From Rhodosalinus sediminis (GTDB lineage Bacteria; Pseudomonadota; Alphaproteobacteria; Rhodobacterales; Rhodobacteraceae), in NCBI RefSeq assembly GCF_003385555.1, contig NZ_QOHR01000004.1, forward strand, positions 124,001 to 188,000: 64,000 bases of DNA, in the 5' to 3' direction. How positions within the stretch are numbered: the first letter of the stretch is position 1; every line of letters begins with the position of its first letter. The notes beneath the pieces are model-generated. The model worked only from the letters and a program-made list of their open reading frames with translations, did no database searches and was not told the origin of the DNA. Below, piece by piece: positions 51,484 through 61,579 of this stretch. A program made the position numbers and the translations under genes.

Positions 51484-52023
51484 TCAATCCAGTTTGCGCG
51501 CGTAGGTCCAGGTCGGCACCTTCGCAGCGCGGGCGACCGAGTAGGCCTCCGCGTCGCCGAGGTAGGCGAAGCCGCATTGCGTGAGCACCCGCGCCGAGGC
51601 GGGGTTGTCCTGAAAGACCGAGGCGAAGGCCGTGGTGTGGCCCATCGGGTTGGCGGCGACGAGCGTGCCCACCGCCTCCTGCGCGATGCCGGTGTTCCAG
51701 AAGGCGGGCCCCACCCAGAAGCCGAGCTCGCACTGCCCGCGCCCCACCCGGTCGAGGCCGACGACGCCCATCAGCTCGGGGCCGCCGTGGCGCGTGGCGT
51801 CCATCGCCCAGACGTCCTCCTCGCGGTCGTCGGCGAGCGCACGCGCGATGAACGCCGCGACGGCGCCGGGCGGCATGGGATGCGGGATGCCGCGCGTCAT
51901 GCGCGCCACCCGCGCGTCGCCGGCGTAGAACTCGATCAGCCCCTCGTCCGAGCGGCGCAGCGGCCGCAGGTCGAGACGCGCGGTCTCGATGACGGACTGC
52001 GTGCGGATCGTCTGAACCGTCAT
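51484..52023 (-). CDS. GNAT-family N-acetyltransferase
   Basis: A 179-residue RimJ/RimL-type acetyltransferase. It starts TQSVIETARLDLRPLRRSDEGLIEFY, has the acetyl-CoA pyrophosphate loop region QCELGFWVGPAFWNTGIAQEAV and a C-terminal SVFQDNPASARVLTQCGFAY, a classic GNAT motif B. Substrates of this subfamily include protein N-termini and amino acids. The ATG at 52023 has a GGAGG. Its position between rpmA and obgE is conserved in Rhodobacteraceae, hinting at a ribosome-linked target, but this is inferred. Confidence 0.88.
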   Translation of the reverse strand: MTVQTIRTQSVIETARLDLRPLRRSDEGLIEFYAGDARVARMTRGIPHPMPPGAVAAFIARALADDREEDVWAMDATRHGGPELMGVVGLDRVGRGQCELGFWVGPAFWNTGIAQEAVGTLVAANPMGHTTAFASVFQDNPASARVLTQCGFAYLGDAEAYSVARAAKVPTWTYARKLD

Positions 52024-52082
52024 GTCGCTCCTCCCCGGGGGATCGGCCCGCGTGCTGTCCCGACCGGGACCCCTGCGACGAA

Positions 52083-52113
52083 CATGGGGGACCGGCCGCG
52101 CCGATCCCCCATG
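52083..52113. terminator. Stem-loop between rpmA and the GNAT gene
   Basis: CATGGGGGA (52083-52091) and TCCCCCATG (52105-52113) form a perfect 9-bp stem with a 13-nt loop. No U-run follows it on the bottom strand, where the genes are read, so it may attenuate rather than stop transcription of the downstream genes. Confidence 0.45.
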
Positions 52114-52140
52114 AAAACATGTCACATTGTCGGGACCGGC

Positions 52141-52410
52141 CTACTCCGCGGCCTCGGCTACCGGTTCGACGGAGACGAAGGTGCGGCCCTTGAAGCCCTT
52201 GCGGAAGGTCACGCGGCCCTCGACCGTGGCGAAGATCGTGTGATCCTTGCCCTGGCCGACGCCGTCGCCCGGCCACCACTTGTTGCCGCGCTGGCGCAGG
52301 ATGATGTTGCCCGGGCGCGCTGCCTGCCCGCCGAAGAGCTTCACGCCAAGGCGGCGGCCGGCGGAATCGCGTCCGTTGCGCGAGGAACCGCCTGCTTTCT
52401 TGTGTGCCAT
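52141..52410 (-). CDS. rpmA: 50S ribosomal protein L27
   Basis: An 89-residue L27 at the standard length: [29 protein letters not shown] is the conserved N-terminus that reaches the peptidyl-transferase centre, and [30 protein letters not shown] follows. It is transcribed after rplU with a six-base gap, the usual order. Confidence 0.97.
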   Translation of the reverse strand: MAHKKAGGSSRNGRDSAGRRLGVKLFGGQAARPGNIILRQRGNKWWPGDGVGQGKDHTIFATVEGRVTFRKGFKGRTFVSVEPVAEAAE

Positions 52411-52416
52411 CTGCCG

Positions 52417-53061
52417 TTACTCCTTCTCTGCCACGAGCGCCTTGGCCTGGTCGATCCAGCCCTCGCGCTCGATGCGGCCCCGGATCGAGAGCTGCTCGTC
52501 CAGCGCCGCGATGTCGTCCTCGGTCCAGGCCGCGATCTGCGCGAAGCTCGTCACGCCCGCGCCCTGCAGCTTCTCGGCGAGCTTCGGCCCGACGCCCGAG
52601 AGCTTCGTCAGGTCGTCGCTCCCGGCCGGTGCCGCGGCCGCCTTGGGCGCCGCTTTCGGCGCGGGCGCCTCGGCCTTCGGCGCGGGCGCGTCGCCGCGCG
52701 GCGCCGACCCGGCCCCGATCGCCGCCTTGACGCCCGACGCGTCGGCGCCGGTCTCGAGGATCTCGGTCACCTTGATCATGGTGAGCTGCTGGCGGTGGCC
52801 CTTCGTGCGCTTCGAGGAGTGCTTGCGGCGGCGGCGGACGAAGTTGACGACCTTCGGCCCCTTAACCTGCCCGAGCACCTCGGCCTGCACCGCGGCGCCC
52901 TCGACATGCGGCGCGCCGACCTTGGGCGCATCACCGCCCACCATCAGCACGTCGTTGAACTGAACGGTTTCGCCCGCCTCGGCGGCGAGCTTCTCGATCT
53001 CCAGCGTGTCGCCCGGTTCGACCCGGTACTGCTTCCCGCCGGTCTTCATGACCGCGAACAT
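52417..53061 (-). CDS. rplU: 50S ribosomal protein L21 with C-terminal helix-hairpin-helix extension
   Basis: A 214-residue L21, about twice the normal length of about 103. Residues 1 to about 100 are canonical (FAVMKTGGKQYRVEPGDTLEIEKL, GPKVVNFVRRRRKHSSKRTKGHRQQLTMIKV). Residues 104-147 form an Ala/Pro/Lys-rich linker (APAPKAEAPAPKAAPKAAAAP). Residues 149-210 contain DDLTKLSGVGPKLAEKLQGAGVTSFAQIAAWTEDDI, a helix-hairpin-helix motif similar to those in NuoE C-termini. Extended L21 is known in Rhodobacteraceae; the function of the tail is not. Confidence 0.93.
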   Translation of the reverse strand: MFAVMKTGGKQYRVEPGDTLEIEKLAAEAGETVQFNDVLMVGGDAPKVGAPHVEGAAVQAEVLGQVKGPKVVNFVRRRRKHSSKRTKGHRQQLTMIKVTEILETGADASGVKAAIGAGSAPRGDAPAPKAEAPAPKAAPKAAAAPAGSDDLTKLSGVGPKLAEKLQGAGVTSFAQIAAWTEDDIAALDEQLSIRGRIEREGWIDQAKALVAEKE

Positions 53062-53213
53062 GCGCGTCGTCCTCTTGTCTGCCGCGTCCTTCGGCCCCCG
53101 GTCGCCCCGGGCGTTGCTCTCGGCCTGGTCCGGCCGCCTCGGACAGCGCGCCCCGCAAGGGGCGTCGGTTACGAATCCGTGGGCCGGCCACGACGGCCCG
53201 CCCGGAGTGCGCG

Positions 53214-53242
53214 CTTATCGGCGGCGCGGCGGCGCATGTCAA
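53214..53242 (-). promoter_or_regulatory. Strong promoter of the rplU-rpmA operon
   Basis: On the bottom strand TTGACA (53242-53237) is separated by exactly 17 bp from GATAAG (53219-53214). This is the best-looking promoter in the window. It predicts a leader of about 145 nt before the rplU start codon. The -35 lies eight bases from the DUF2059 stop codon. Confidence 0.78.
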
Positions 53243-53249
53243 GCCCGGC

Positions 53250-54077
53250 TCAGAGCTCGGTCGCCTGCATCTCCCGCGCGAGCGCGAGGCCGAGCGCGTA
53301 GGAAATCTCGGCATACATCCGGTCGAAGCCCGCGAAGAGCGCGCTGTTCATCGCCCGGCCCGCCTCGGTCCCCGAAAGCTCGACGTAGCGCTCCAGCACC
53401 GCCTCCGGCACCGGGTCGTAGGCCGTCAGCAGGAAGCCGTAGAGCCAGTCGCGCGTGTCGGCGCGCGTCGCCTCCTCCTGCGACCAGACCTCGGCGAGCA
53501 TATCGCTCTCGCCCATCTCGAGCGCGCCGCCGTCGGCGAGCCCGCGGTAGAAGGCGAAGTTGGAGTTGAGCGCCCCCGCGACGTTCGACTCCAAGAGATC
53601 GTTGACCCGCACGAAGGCCCGCACCAGCCGGAAGGTCGCGTCCGGGTCCTGCGCGCGGTCGAGATAGGCCTCGCGCGCCGCCCCCTCCACCGCGTCGTCG
53701 ATCATGGCGCGGCGCGCCGCCACCTCGTTCGCCACGAGGCGCTGCGCCGCCTCCATCTCGAAGAAGGCGACGAGCGGCGCCGGATCGACCCCCGCCATCT
53801 TTTCGAGAAAGCGCTCCCGCACCGTCGCGGCCATGCGATCCGCGTCGTAGATGCGCGCGACGGTCGCGTCCCAGCCGGCGGAGGGGCCGTCCGCGAGCAT
53901 CTCCTCGGCCAGCTCGGCGCCGTAGGCGCGCCCCTCCTCCCGCATGACCGCGACGACCTCGGGCAGGCGGAGCAGATCGAGGAGCCGCGCCGCGCCCGGC
54001 GCCTCCGCCGAGGCGCGCGCGCCCGGCAGCGCCGCGGCGGCGAGGGCGAGAACCGTGACGCAGACGCGCAGGATCAT
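53250..54077 (-). CDS. DUF2059 domain protein, periplasmic
   Basis: A 275-residue protein with a signal peptide (MILRVCVTVLALAAAALPGARASA, cleavage after residue 24). The mature part is helical and matches DUF2059: LLDLLRLPEVVAVMREEGRAYG, IYDADRMAATVRERF and VAFFEMEAAQRLVANEVAARRAM. Function of the family is not established. It stands before the rplU promoter on the same strand and apart from the upstream tRNA gene. Confidence 0.85.
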   Translation of the reverse strand: MILRVCVTVLALAAAALPGARASAEAPGAARLLDLLRLPEVVAVMREEGRAYGAELAEEMLADGPSAGWDATVARIYDADRMAATVRERFLEKMAGVDPAPLVAFFEMEAAQRLVANEVAARRAMIDDAVEGAAREAYLDRAQDPDATFRLVRAFVRVNDLLESNVAGALNSNFAFYRGLADGGALEMGESDMLAEVWSQEEATRADTRDWLYGFLLTAYDPVPEAVLERYVELSGTEAGRAMNSALFAGFDRMYAEISYALGLALAREMQATEL

Positions 54078-54263
54078 GGAGGCCTCCGACGGATGATGCC
54101 CCGAGCCTAGGCCCCGCGCCGCCGCTTTCCAAGCCCGCGCCGGCGTCCGCGCCCCGAAATCCGGGTTGCGCGCGCGCGCCCCCTTCGCTAGACGGCCCGC
54201 ATGCGGTCGGATTGCAAGCGCCCCGCCGCACCGCCCACCGGCGCCCCCGCGCCGTGCGGCACA

Positions 54264-54353
54264 GGACAGGTGGCCGAGTGGTCGAAGGCGCCGGTTTCGA
54301 AAACCGGTAGGCGTGCAAGCGTCTCGTGGGTTCGAATCCCACCCTGTCCGCCA
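54264..54353 (+). tRNA. tRNA-Ser (anticodon CGA)
   Basis: The acceptor stem GGACAGG pairs with CCTGTCC; the encoded CCA end is at 54351-54353. The 7-nt anticodon loop is TTCGAAA, giving anticodon CGA, which reads UCG. The D-arm TGGCCGAGTGGTCGAAGGC and the T-arm GTGGGTTCGAATCCCAC are standard. A long variable arm, as expected of tRNA-Ser, is present. From 54354 to 54590 I see no gene or clear repeat. Confidence 0.95.
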
Positions 54354-54590
54354 TTCCCGGCCCCAAGCTCACGTTGTTGGTTCGGCAGGCGCTCTCGTAG
54401 CAAGGGCTCCTGCGTGTGGCGGATCGTGCGTCACCCGACAGACGTTACGCACGGCATGGTATCCCGGCTGTGTCGCAGGCGCGGTCTGCGTGTCCTGATG
54501 GCGCAGGTGCCTCGTGACGCCCACCTCGAGCACGGTCCGGACCGAAGACGCCGCGTCACTGAGGGTGCGACCGCCGAGGGCGTGCGCCGG

Positions 54591-55514
54591 TCAGGGCGCG
54601 CCGAGGCGCTCGAGCCAGAGCAGCGCCTCCGTCACCATGTCATGGGCCCAGAGGCGCGCTGCCTCCACGGCGGCGACGTAGGCGGCCAGCGCGGGGGCGA
54701 GGGCGGGGATCTCCTCGGCGAGGGCGCCGGCATAGGCGTAGAGCGCGATCAGCAGGCTCCCGAGCAGAAGCGCCAGCGCGACGCCGCGCGCGAAGTTGCC
54801 CCCGGCGCCGGGCGGAGGGGCGGGCGCCGCCTCTTCGCGGGGCTCGTCCTCCCCGCGCAGGTTCGACTTGATGTCCTCGATGTCGGGCAGCCTGTCGCGG
54901 CGCGCGGCGCGCTCGGCCGTGTCGCGCGCGGCGTCCGGCTCCGGCGCCGCCGCGCCGTCGAGACCGAGATCGGGCTGCGTCTCGAGCGGCTGCGCGTCGG
55001 CCGAGCGCGCCCGCTGCTCGCGCTCCGCTTCCGAGCGCAGGATGTCGGCCACCTCCGGGTCGAGGCGGCGCCGTTGCGGTGCGGCCTCGGGCTCCGGCTC
55101 ATGGGCGTGGCCGTCGCCCTCGTGCGGGGCCGGGCCGTCCGCCGGACCTGCGTCGGGCGCGGATGCGGCCTGCGTGCCGCTGTCGGGCGCCGTCTCCGCC
55201 GGGGCGTCGCCGCCGGACGCGGCGGGCGCGGCGGCACGCGGCGTGGCGTCCTTGGCGGCCAGGGTGGCCGGCGTGCCGTGCTCTGGCTCCTGCGGTGGCG
55301 CAGCGGCGGCTTGCGGAGCGGGCTCGGGCGCGCTTTCCTCGGCCGGCGTCGGCTGCGGCTCTGTGTCCGCCCGGGGCGCCGGTCCGCCCGCGCCCTCGGG
55401 CGTTTGCAGCCAGGTGTGGCCGCAGTTCGAGCACTGCACGTCGCGGCCCGCCGCGGGGATCACCCCGTCGGGGACTTCGTACTGCGCGCCGCAGTTGGGG
55501 CAGGTCAAGCGCAT
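54591..55514 (-). CDS. MJ0042-type zinc-ribbon membrane protein
   Basis: A 307-residue protein that starts with a zinc ribbon MRLTCPNCGAQYEVPDG...CSNCGHTW (Cys5, Cys8 and the later Cys pair). A long Pro/Ala/Glu-rich disordered region follows, then a single C-terminal membrane helix (about residues 245-265, FARGVALALLLGSLLIALYAYAG). Such proteins are common next to ftsE in alphaproteobacteria. Function unknown; a regulator of cell division is possible from context only. The start at 55514 has GAGAGG upstream. Confidence 0.85.
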   Translation of the reverse strand: MRLTCPNCGAQYEVPDGVIPAAGRDVQCSNCGHTWLQTPEGAGGPAPRADTEPQPTPAEESAPEPAPQAAAAPPQEPEHGTPATLAAKDATPRAAAPAASGGDAPAETAPDSGTQAASAPDAGPADGPAPHEGDGHAHEPEPEAAPQRRRLDPEVADILRSEAEREQRARSADAQPLETQPDLGLDGAAAPEPDAARDTAERAARRDRLPDIEDIKSNLRGEDEPREEAAPAPPPGAGGNFARGVALALLLGSLLIALYAYAGALAEEIPALAPALAAYVAAVEAARLWAHDMVTEALLWLERLGAP

Positions 55515-55663
55515 GATGCCTCTCGCCCGGTCGGGGCCTCTCGTCGCGCGCCGCAGGTTATACGGCGCCCGCCGCTCACGATAGGGTCTTGCCCCGAGCC
55601 GGGCGCGGATTGCAAGGCGAGCGGTGCTGAGGCACAACAAGCGCCGGCAAGGGGGGCGTCGGC

Positions 55664-56341
55664 GTGATCGAGCTCGAGGGCGTGAGCTACAGCTACGGGG
55701 GCGGCGACCTCCTGCAGGGGGTGGAGCTGACCCTGGCGCCGGGCAGCTTCCATTTCCTGACCGGACCGTCGGGCGCCGGCAAGACCACGCTGCTGCGGCT
55801 CTGCTACGGGGCGCTCCGCCCGACGGCTGGGCGGGTCACGGTCTTCGGGCGCGAGCTTTCGGCGCTCGACCGCGACGGGGTGGCGCAGGCGCGGCGGCGT
55901 ATCGGCGTCGTGCATCAGGACTGCCAGTTCCTCGACCATCTGCCCGTGGCCGAGAACGTCGCGCTGCCGGTGGCCGTGTCCGAGACCGGGCAGACGGCCG
56001 ACCCCGGGAACCTCTCCGAGCTTCTCGCCTGGGTCGGGCTCGGCGCGCGGGCCGATGCCCGGCCGCCGGAGCTCTCGGGTGGCGAACGCCAGCGCGCCGC
56101 GCTCGCGCGCGCCGTCATCATGTCGCCGGAGGTGATCCTCGCCGACGAGCCCACGGGCAACGTCGACTGGGAGATGTCGCAGCGCCTGCTGCACCTGCTG
56201 ATCGAGCTCAACCGGCTGGGCAAGGCGGTGCTGATCGCGACGCACGACCTGATGCTGATCCGCGCGGCCAAGAGCCAGGTGCAGGCGCGCGTCCTGCGCA
56301 TCGCCGACCGGCGGCTGACCGCGGCGGGGGCCGACCTGTGA
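55664..56341 (+). CDS. ftsE: Cell division ATP-binding protein FtsE
   Basis: A 225-residue ABC ATPase with Walker A LTGPSGAGKTTLLRL, signature ELSGGERQRAALARAVI and Walker B VILADEPTGNVDWEM. With FtsX it controls cell-wall amidase activation at the division site. The start is GTG at 55664. It is divergent from the zinc-ribbon gene and overlaps ftsX by four bases. Confidence 0.95.
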   Translation: MIELEGVSYSYGGGDLLQGVELTLAPGSFHFLTGPSGAGKTTLLRLCYGALRPTAGRVTVFGRELSALDRDGVAQARRRIGVVHQDCQFLDHLPVAENVALPVAVSETGQTADPGNLSELLAWVGLGARADARPPELSGGERQRAALARAVIMSPEVILADEPTGNVDWEMSQRLLHLLIELNRLGKAVLIATHDLMLIRAAKSQVQARVLRIADRRLTAAGADL

Positions 56342-57228
56342 GGCGGCTGACCGGCGCTCTCACGGGGGACGGGCAGGCGGCGCGCGTCGTGCCGCCCACG
56401 GGGTTCACCGCGTGGCTCACCGTCTTCACCGCGGCGGCGATGGCCTTCCTCGCGGTCTTCGCGCTGGCGCTCTCGTTCTCGGCCGGGCGCCTCGCCGACC
56501 GCTGGGGCGAGGCGCTGGCGCGCACCGCGACGCTGCGCATCGCCGCGCCGGAGGGGCAGGTCGCCGCGCAGACCGAGGCGGCGCTGCGCATCCTTGAGCA
56601 GACGCCGGGCGTGGCCGCGACGCGCGCGCTCACCGACGCCGAGCGCCGCGCGCTGCTCGCGCCGTGGTTCGGCCCCGATCTGCCGGTGGAGCGGCTGCCG
56701 ATCCCGCAGCTGATCGAGATTACCGAGGAGGGCGAGGGTTTCGACCCGCAGGGCCTGCGGCTGCGCCTCGCGGCCGAGGTGCCGGCCGCGGTGCTCGACG
56801 ATCACACGCGCTGGCGCCGGCCGCTCGTGCAGGCCGCCGACCGGCTGCGCGCCCTCGGCTGGGCGGCGATCGCGCTGATCGGCGGCGCGATGGCGGCGAT
56901 GGTCACGCTGGCCGCGCAGGCGGCGCTCGCCGCGAACGCGCAGGTGATCCAGGTGCTGCGGCTGGTCGGCGCGCGCGACGCCTATATCGCGCGCGCCTTC
57001 ACGCGGCGCTTCACCCTGCGCGCGCTCGGGGGCGCGGCGCTGGGCGCGGCGGCGGGCACCGGCGCGGTGGCGGCCCTGCCGCGGGAGGGGGCGGAGGGCT
57101 TTCTCACCGCGCTCGGCTTCGCCGGCGTCGAATGGGCCACGCCGCTCGCCGTGCCGGCGCTCGCCGCGGTGGTGGCGTGGGCCGCGACGCGGACGGCGGC
57201 GCGGCGCACGCTCCGGGGGCTCGACTGA
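56338..57228 (+). CDS. ftsX: Cell division protein FtsX
   Basis: A 296-residue inner-membrane permease-like partner of FtsE. A membrane helix near the N-terminus (AWLTVFTAAAMAFLAVFALALSFS) precedes a periplasmic domain, and three more helices follow (WAAIALIGGAMAAMVTLAAQAALAAN, then RALGGAALGAAAGTGAVAALP, WATPLAVPALAAVVAWAAT). The motif VIQVLRLVGARDAYIARAFTRRF is the FtsX family signature. The GTG start at 56338 overlaps the ftsE stop (GTGA). Confidence 0.93.
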   Translation: MRRLTGALTGDGQAARVVPPTGFTAWLTVFTAAAMAFLAVFALALSFSAGRLADRWGEALARTATLRIAAPEGQVAAQTEAALRILEQTPGVAATRALTDAERRALLAPWFGPDLPVERLPIPQLIEITEEGEGFDPQGLRLRLAAEVPAAVLDDHTRWRRPLVQAADRLRALGWAAIALIGGAMAAMVTLAAQAALAANAQVIQVLRLVGARDAYIARAFTRRFTLRALGGAALGAAAGTGAVAALPREGAEGFLTALGFAGVEWATPLAVPALAAVVAWAATRTAARRTLRGLD

Positions 57229-57953
57229 TGCGCTGGGTCGTCTCCCTCGTCTTCAACGTGCAGATCTACGTGGTCATGGCGCTGATGGCGGTGGTCTTCA
57301 CGCCCTGGGCGCTCGTGGACCGGCGCGGCGCCTATGCGGCGGTGCATGCCTGGTGCGGCTGGGTGCGCTGGTCGGCGCGCCGGATGCTGGGGCTCCGGAC
57401 GGAGGTGCGCGGCCCGGTGCCCGAGGGCGAGGTGCTGATCGCCGCGAAGCACCAGAGCTTCCTCGACGTGATCCTCATCGTCAGCGCGGTGCCCCGGCCG
57501 AAGTTCATCATGAAGCGCGAGCTCAAGTGGGCGCCGATCGTCGGCTGGTACGCGCTGCGCATCGGCTGCGTGCCCGTCGATCGCGGCCGCCGGGCGGAGG
57601 CCATGCGCCAGATGATGCGCGGCGTGACCGAGGGCGCGGCGCCGCCCGGACAGCTCATCATCTATCCGCAGGGCACGCGCATCGCGCCGGGGGCGAAGGC
57701 GCCCTACAAGATGGGGAGCGCGGTGCTCTACCAGACGACCGGCCTGCCCTGCGTGCCGGCGGCGACGAACGTGGGCCTCTTCTGGCCACGCCGGGGCATC
57801 CGGCGGGAGCCCGGCCTCGCGGTGGTGGAGTTTCTGGAGCCCATCGCGCCGGGGCTTCCGGCCGCGGCGTTCACCGCCCGCCTCGAGCGCGAGGTGGAGG
57901 CGCGGTCCGACGCGCTGATGGCGGAGGCCGGCGCCGCGCCTGACGGGCGCTGA
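57228..57953 (+). CDS. plsC: 1-acyl-sn-glycerol-3-phosphate acyltransferase PlsC
   Basis: A 241-residue acyltransferase that makes phosphatidic acid. It has one N-terminal membrane helix, the catalytic AAKHQSFLDVILI (His75, Asp80) and the substrate motif IIYPQGTRIAPGA. The ATG at 57228 overlaps the ftsX stop by one base, and the gene order zinc-ribbon, ftsE, ftsX, plsC is common in Rhodobacteraceae. Three adjacent hairpins follow the stop. This is one of three PlsC-like genes in the window. Confidence 0.92.
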   Translation: MRWVVSLVFNVQIYVVMALMAVVFTPWALVDRRGAYAAVHAWCGWVRWSARRMLGLRTEVRGPVPEGEVLIAAKHQSFLDVILIVSAVPRPKFIMKRELKWAPIVGWYALRIGCVPVDRGRRAEAMRQMMRGVTEGAAPPGQLIIYPQGTRIAPGAKAPYKMGSAVLYQTTGLPCVPAATNVGLFWPRRGIRREPGLAVVEFLEPIAPGLPAAAFTARLEREVEARSDALMAEAGAAPDGR

Positions 57954-57968
57954 GACGGCGGCCGCCGG

Positions 57969-58030
57969 GCAAGACCCTTGCAAGGGTCTTGCCATGGGAA
58001 TTGAAATTCCCATGGCCGCCGCAGGCGGCC
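57969..58030. repeat. Cluster of three adjacent hairpins between plsC and lpdA
   Basis: Three nearly abutting inverted repeats: a perfect 24-bp palindrome at 57969-57992 (GCAAGACCCTTG with its complement); CCATGGGAAT-TGAA-ATTCCCATGG at 57992-58015; and GGCCGCC-GCA-GGCGGCC at 58014-58030. They sit between the convergent plsC and lpdA, so could act as a bidirectional transcription end. Confidence 0.85.
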
Positions 58031-58047
58031 GGCGCCCGCCCGTGGCC

Positions 58048-59436
58048 TCAGGCGTGGATCGGCCCGTCGCCGCAGGCGAGCGCGGCCTCGCGCACCGCTT
58101 CGGAATAGGTCGGATGCGCGTGGCAGGTGAGGGCGAGATCCTCGGCCGAGGCGCCGAATTCCATCGCCACGCAGATCTCGTGGATCAGGTCGCCCGCCAT
58201 CGGCCCGATGATATGCGCGCCGAGGATGCGGTCGGTCTCCGCGTCGGCGAGGATCTTCACGAAGCCGTCGGCGGCGAAGTTGGCCTTCGCGCGGCCGTTG
58301 CCCATGAAGTTAAACTTGCCCGCCTTGTAGGCGCGGCCCTGTTCCTTCAGGCTCTCCTCGGTCTCGCCCACGGCGGCGACCTCGGGGTGGGTATAGATCA
58401 CGTTGGGGATCACGCCGTAGTTCACGTGGCCGTGCTTGCCGGCGATCACCTCGGCCGCGGCCATGCCCTCGTCCTCGGCCTTGTGGGCGAGCATCGGCCC
58501 CTCGACGCAGTCGCCGATGGCGTAGAGGCCGTCCACGTTGGTGCGCCACTGCGCGTCGGTCGCGATCTGCCCGCGCGCGGTCATCTCGACGCCGAGCGCG
58601 TCGAGCCCGAGGCCGTCGGTGTAGGGCTTCCGGCCCGTGGCGACGAGCACCACGTCGGCGTCGAGGGTGGCGTCGCTGTCGTCCTTGCGCAGCTTGTAGT
58701 GCACCTTCGCCTTGGTCTTGAGGGTCTCGACGGACTGCACCGCGGCGCCGGTGACGAAGGTGAGCCCCTGCTTCTTCAGGAGGCGCTGGAAGCCCTTCTG
58801 CACCTCGGCGTCCATGCCGGGGACGATGGTGTCGAGATACTCGACCACCGTGACCTCCGTGCCGAGGCGGGAATAGACCGAGCCCATCTCGAGGCCGATC
58901 ACGCCGCCGCCGATGACGACCATCTTCTTCGGGATCTTCGGCAGCTCCAGCGCGCCGGTGGAGGTGACGACGGTCTTTTCGTCGATCTCGACGCCGGGCA
59001 GGGTGCTCGCCTCCGAGCCGGTGGCGAGGATGATGTTCTTCGCCTCGTGGGTCTCGTCGCCGACCCGGACCTTGCCCGGCGCGGGGACCGAGCCCCAGCC
59101 CTTCAGCCAGTCGATCTTGTTCTTCTTGAAGAGGAACTCCACGCCCTTGGTGTTCTGCGCGATGGTGTCGTCCTTGTAGGCGCGCATCGCGGACCAGTCG
59201 ACCTTGGGCGCGCCGACCTTGAGGCCCATCTTCCCGAAGTTGTGCTCGGCCTCGTGGAGCTGATGCGTGGCGTGCAGGAGCGCCTTGGAGGGGATGCAAC
59301 CCACGTTGAGGCAGGTGCCGCCGAGCGTCTCGCGCCCTTCCACGCAGGCGGTCTTGAGCCCGAGCTGCGCGCAGCGGATGGCGGCCACGTAGCCGCCGGG
59401 GCCGGAGCCGATCACGATCACGTCGTAGGAGGCCAT
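58048..59436 (-). CDS. lpdA: Dihydrolipoyl dehydrogenase (E3)
   Basis: A 462-residue flavoprotein disulphide reductase that reoxidises dihydrolipoyl groups of the 2-oxoglutarate dehydrogenase complex. It has the FAD motif [15 protein letters not shown], the redox-active disulphide [13 protein letters not shown] (Cys42 and Cys47), an NAD motif [20 protein letters not shown], and the C-terminal His-Glu pair in [11 protein letters not shown]. The start MASYDVIV at 59436 follows AAAGGA. It is the last gene of the leftward odhA-odhB-MAPEG-lpdA series. Confidence 0.96.
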   Translation of the reverse strand: MASYDVIVIGSGPGGYVAAIRCAQLGLKTACVEGRETLGGTCLNVGCIPSKALLHATHQLHEAEHNFGKMGLKVGAPKVDWSAMRAYKDDTIAQNTKGVEFLFKKNKIDWLKGWGSVPAPGKVRVGDETHEAKNIILATGSEASTLPGVEIDEKTVVTSTGALELPKIPKKMVVIGGGVIGLEMGSVYSRLGTEVTVVEYLDTIVPGMDAEVQKGFQRLLKKQGLTFVTGAAVQSVETLKTKAKVHYKLRKDDSDATLDADVVLVATGRKPYTDGLGLDALGVEMTARGQIATDAQWRTNVDGLYAIGDCVEGPMLAHKAEDEGMAAAEVIAGKHGHVNYGVIPNVIYTHPEVAAVGETEESLKEQGRAYKAGKFNFMGNGRAKANFAADGFVKILADAETDRILGAHIIGPMAGDLIHEICVAMEFGASAEDLALTCHAHPTYSEAVREAALACGDGPIHA

Positions 59437-59460
59437 TCGGTCAGTCCTTTCTGTTGGGCG

Positions 59461-59530
59461 GGGGAGGGGGGCGCTGCCCCCCTCGGCCCTCGCGGGCCTC
59501 ACCCCCCGGGATATTTCAGCCAAGAAGACG
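59461..59530 (-). repeat. Dispersed 3'-end repeat, copy D
   Basis: On the bottom strand, right after the MAPEG stop codon, CGTCTTCTTGGCTGAAATATCCCGGGGGGTGAGG is followed by a G-rich hairpin (GAGGGGGGC-AGC-GCCCCCCTC; 59464-59484 on the top strand). The order matches copies A and B. It lies between the MAPEG and lpdA genes, which are read in the same direction. Confidence 0.8.
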
Positions 59531-59920
59531 TCACAGGAGCGCCGCGAGCACCATGGCGAGGGTGGCCAGGAAGCCCGCCGCCCAGACGAGCGAGCGGCCC
59601 GGGACCCAGCCGAAGAGATAGGCGGGCACGTAGAGGACGCGCGCGGCGAGGTAGATCCAGGCGCAGGCGGCGGTGAACGGGGTGGTGGCGCCGGCGGCGG
59701 TGACGATCACCACGGCGGCGGTGAAGAGGATCAGCCCCTCGAAGTGGTTGTCCAGCGCGCGCTTGGTGCGGCCCGCGCGGCCCGGCAGCGGGATGGGCGC
59801 GTCGCGCGGCTCCAGCGCGGCGCGCGTGCCGGCGGCCTTCTGGCCGAGCACGGAGTAGAGCGCGAGCTGCGCGGCCTGCAGGAGCACGGCGAGGGCGAGG
59901 GCGGTGAGTTCGGGGGTCAT
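59531..59920 (-). CDS. MAPEG family membrane protein
   Basis: A 129-residue protein with four membrane helices of the MAPEG (eicosanoid/glutathione metabolism) family. Family-like segments are [48 protein letters not shown] and [17 protein letters not shown]. The [13 protein letters not shown] stretch is the usual MAPEG signature. Bacterial function is mostly unknown. It stands between odhB and lpdA in the dehydrogenase series, an insertion also seen in relatives. Confidence 0.88.
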   Translation of the reverse strand: MTPELTALALAVLLQAAQLALYSVLGQKAAGTRAALEPRDAPIPLPGRAGRTKRALDNHFEGLILFTAAVVIVTAAGATTPFTAACAWIYLAARVLYVPAYLFGWVPGRSLVWAAGFLATLAMVLAALL

Positions 59921-59951
59921 GGGGCGATCGCGGGTCTTTTCCTGTGGAGCG

Positions 59952-60003
59952 GGCGGCGCGCCGGTACGCGCCGCCGCGTCGGGTGCGCCGTTTCCGGCGC
60001 ACC
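59952..60003. terminator. Two hairpins after odhB
   Basis: On the bottom strand, after the odhB stop, GGTGCGCCG-GAAA-CGGCGCACC forms a 9-bp stem capped by a GAAA tetraloop (59982-60003). A second stem, GGCGGCGCG paired with CGCGCCGCC, lies at 59952-59975. No U-run follows; they may protect or end the odhAB message. Confidence 0.5.
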
Positions 60004-60015
60004 GCCGGGGCGCCG

Positions 60016-61575
<1,560 letters not shown>

Positions 61576-61579
61576 TCTC

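Noticed and set aside
53239-54372. A bottom-strand open frame overlapping the tRNA and DUF2059
   Set aside because: It is out of register with the DUF2059 gene, which has a signal peptide and family motifs, and it runs across the tRNA.
54264-54600. tRNA-Ser as an integration site for a mobile element
   Set aside because: There is no integrase, no second copy of the tRNA 3' end and no composition change downstream; the next genes are ordinary chromosomal ones.
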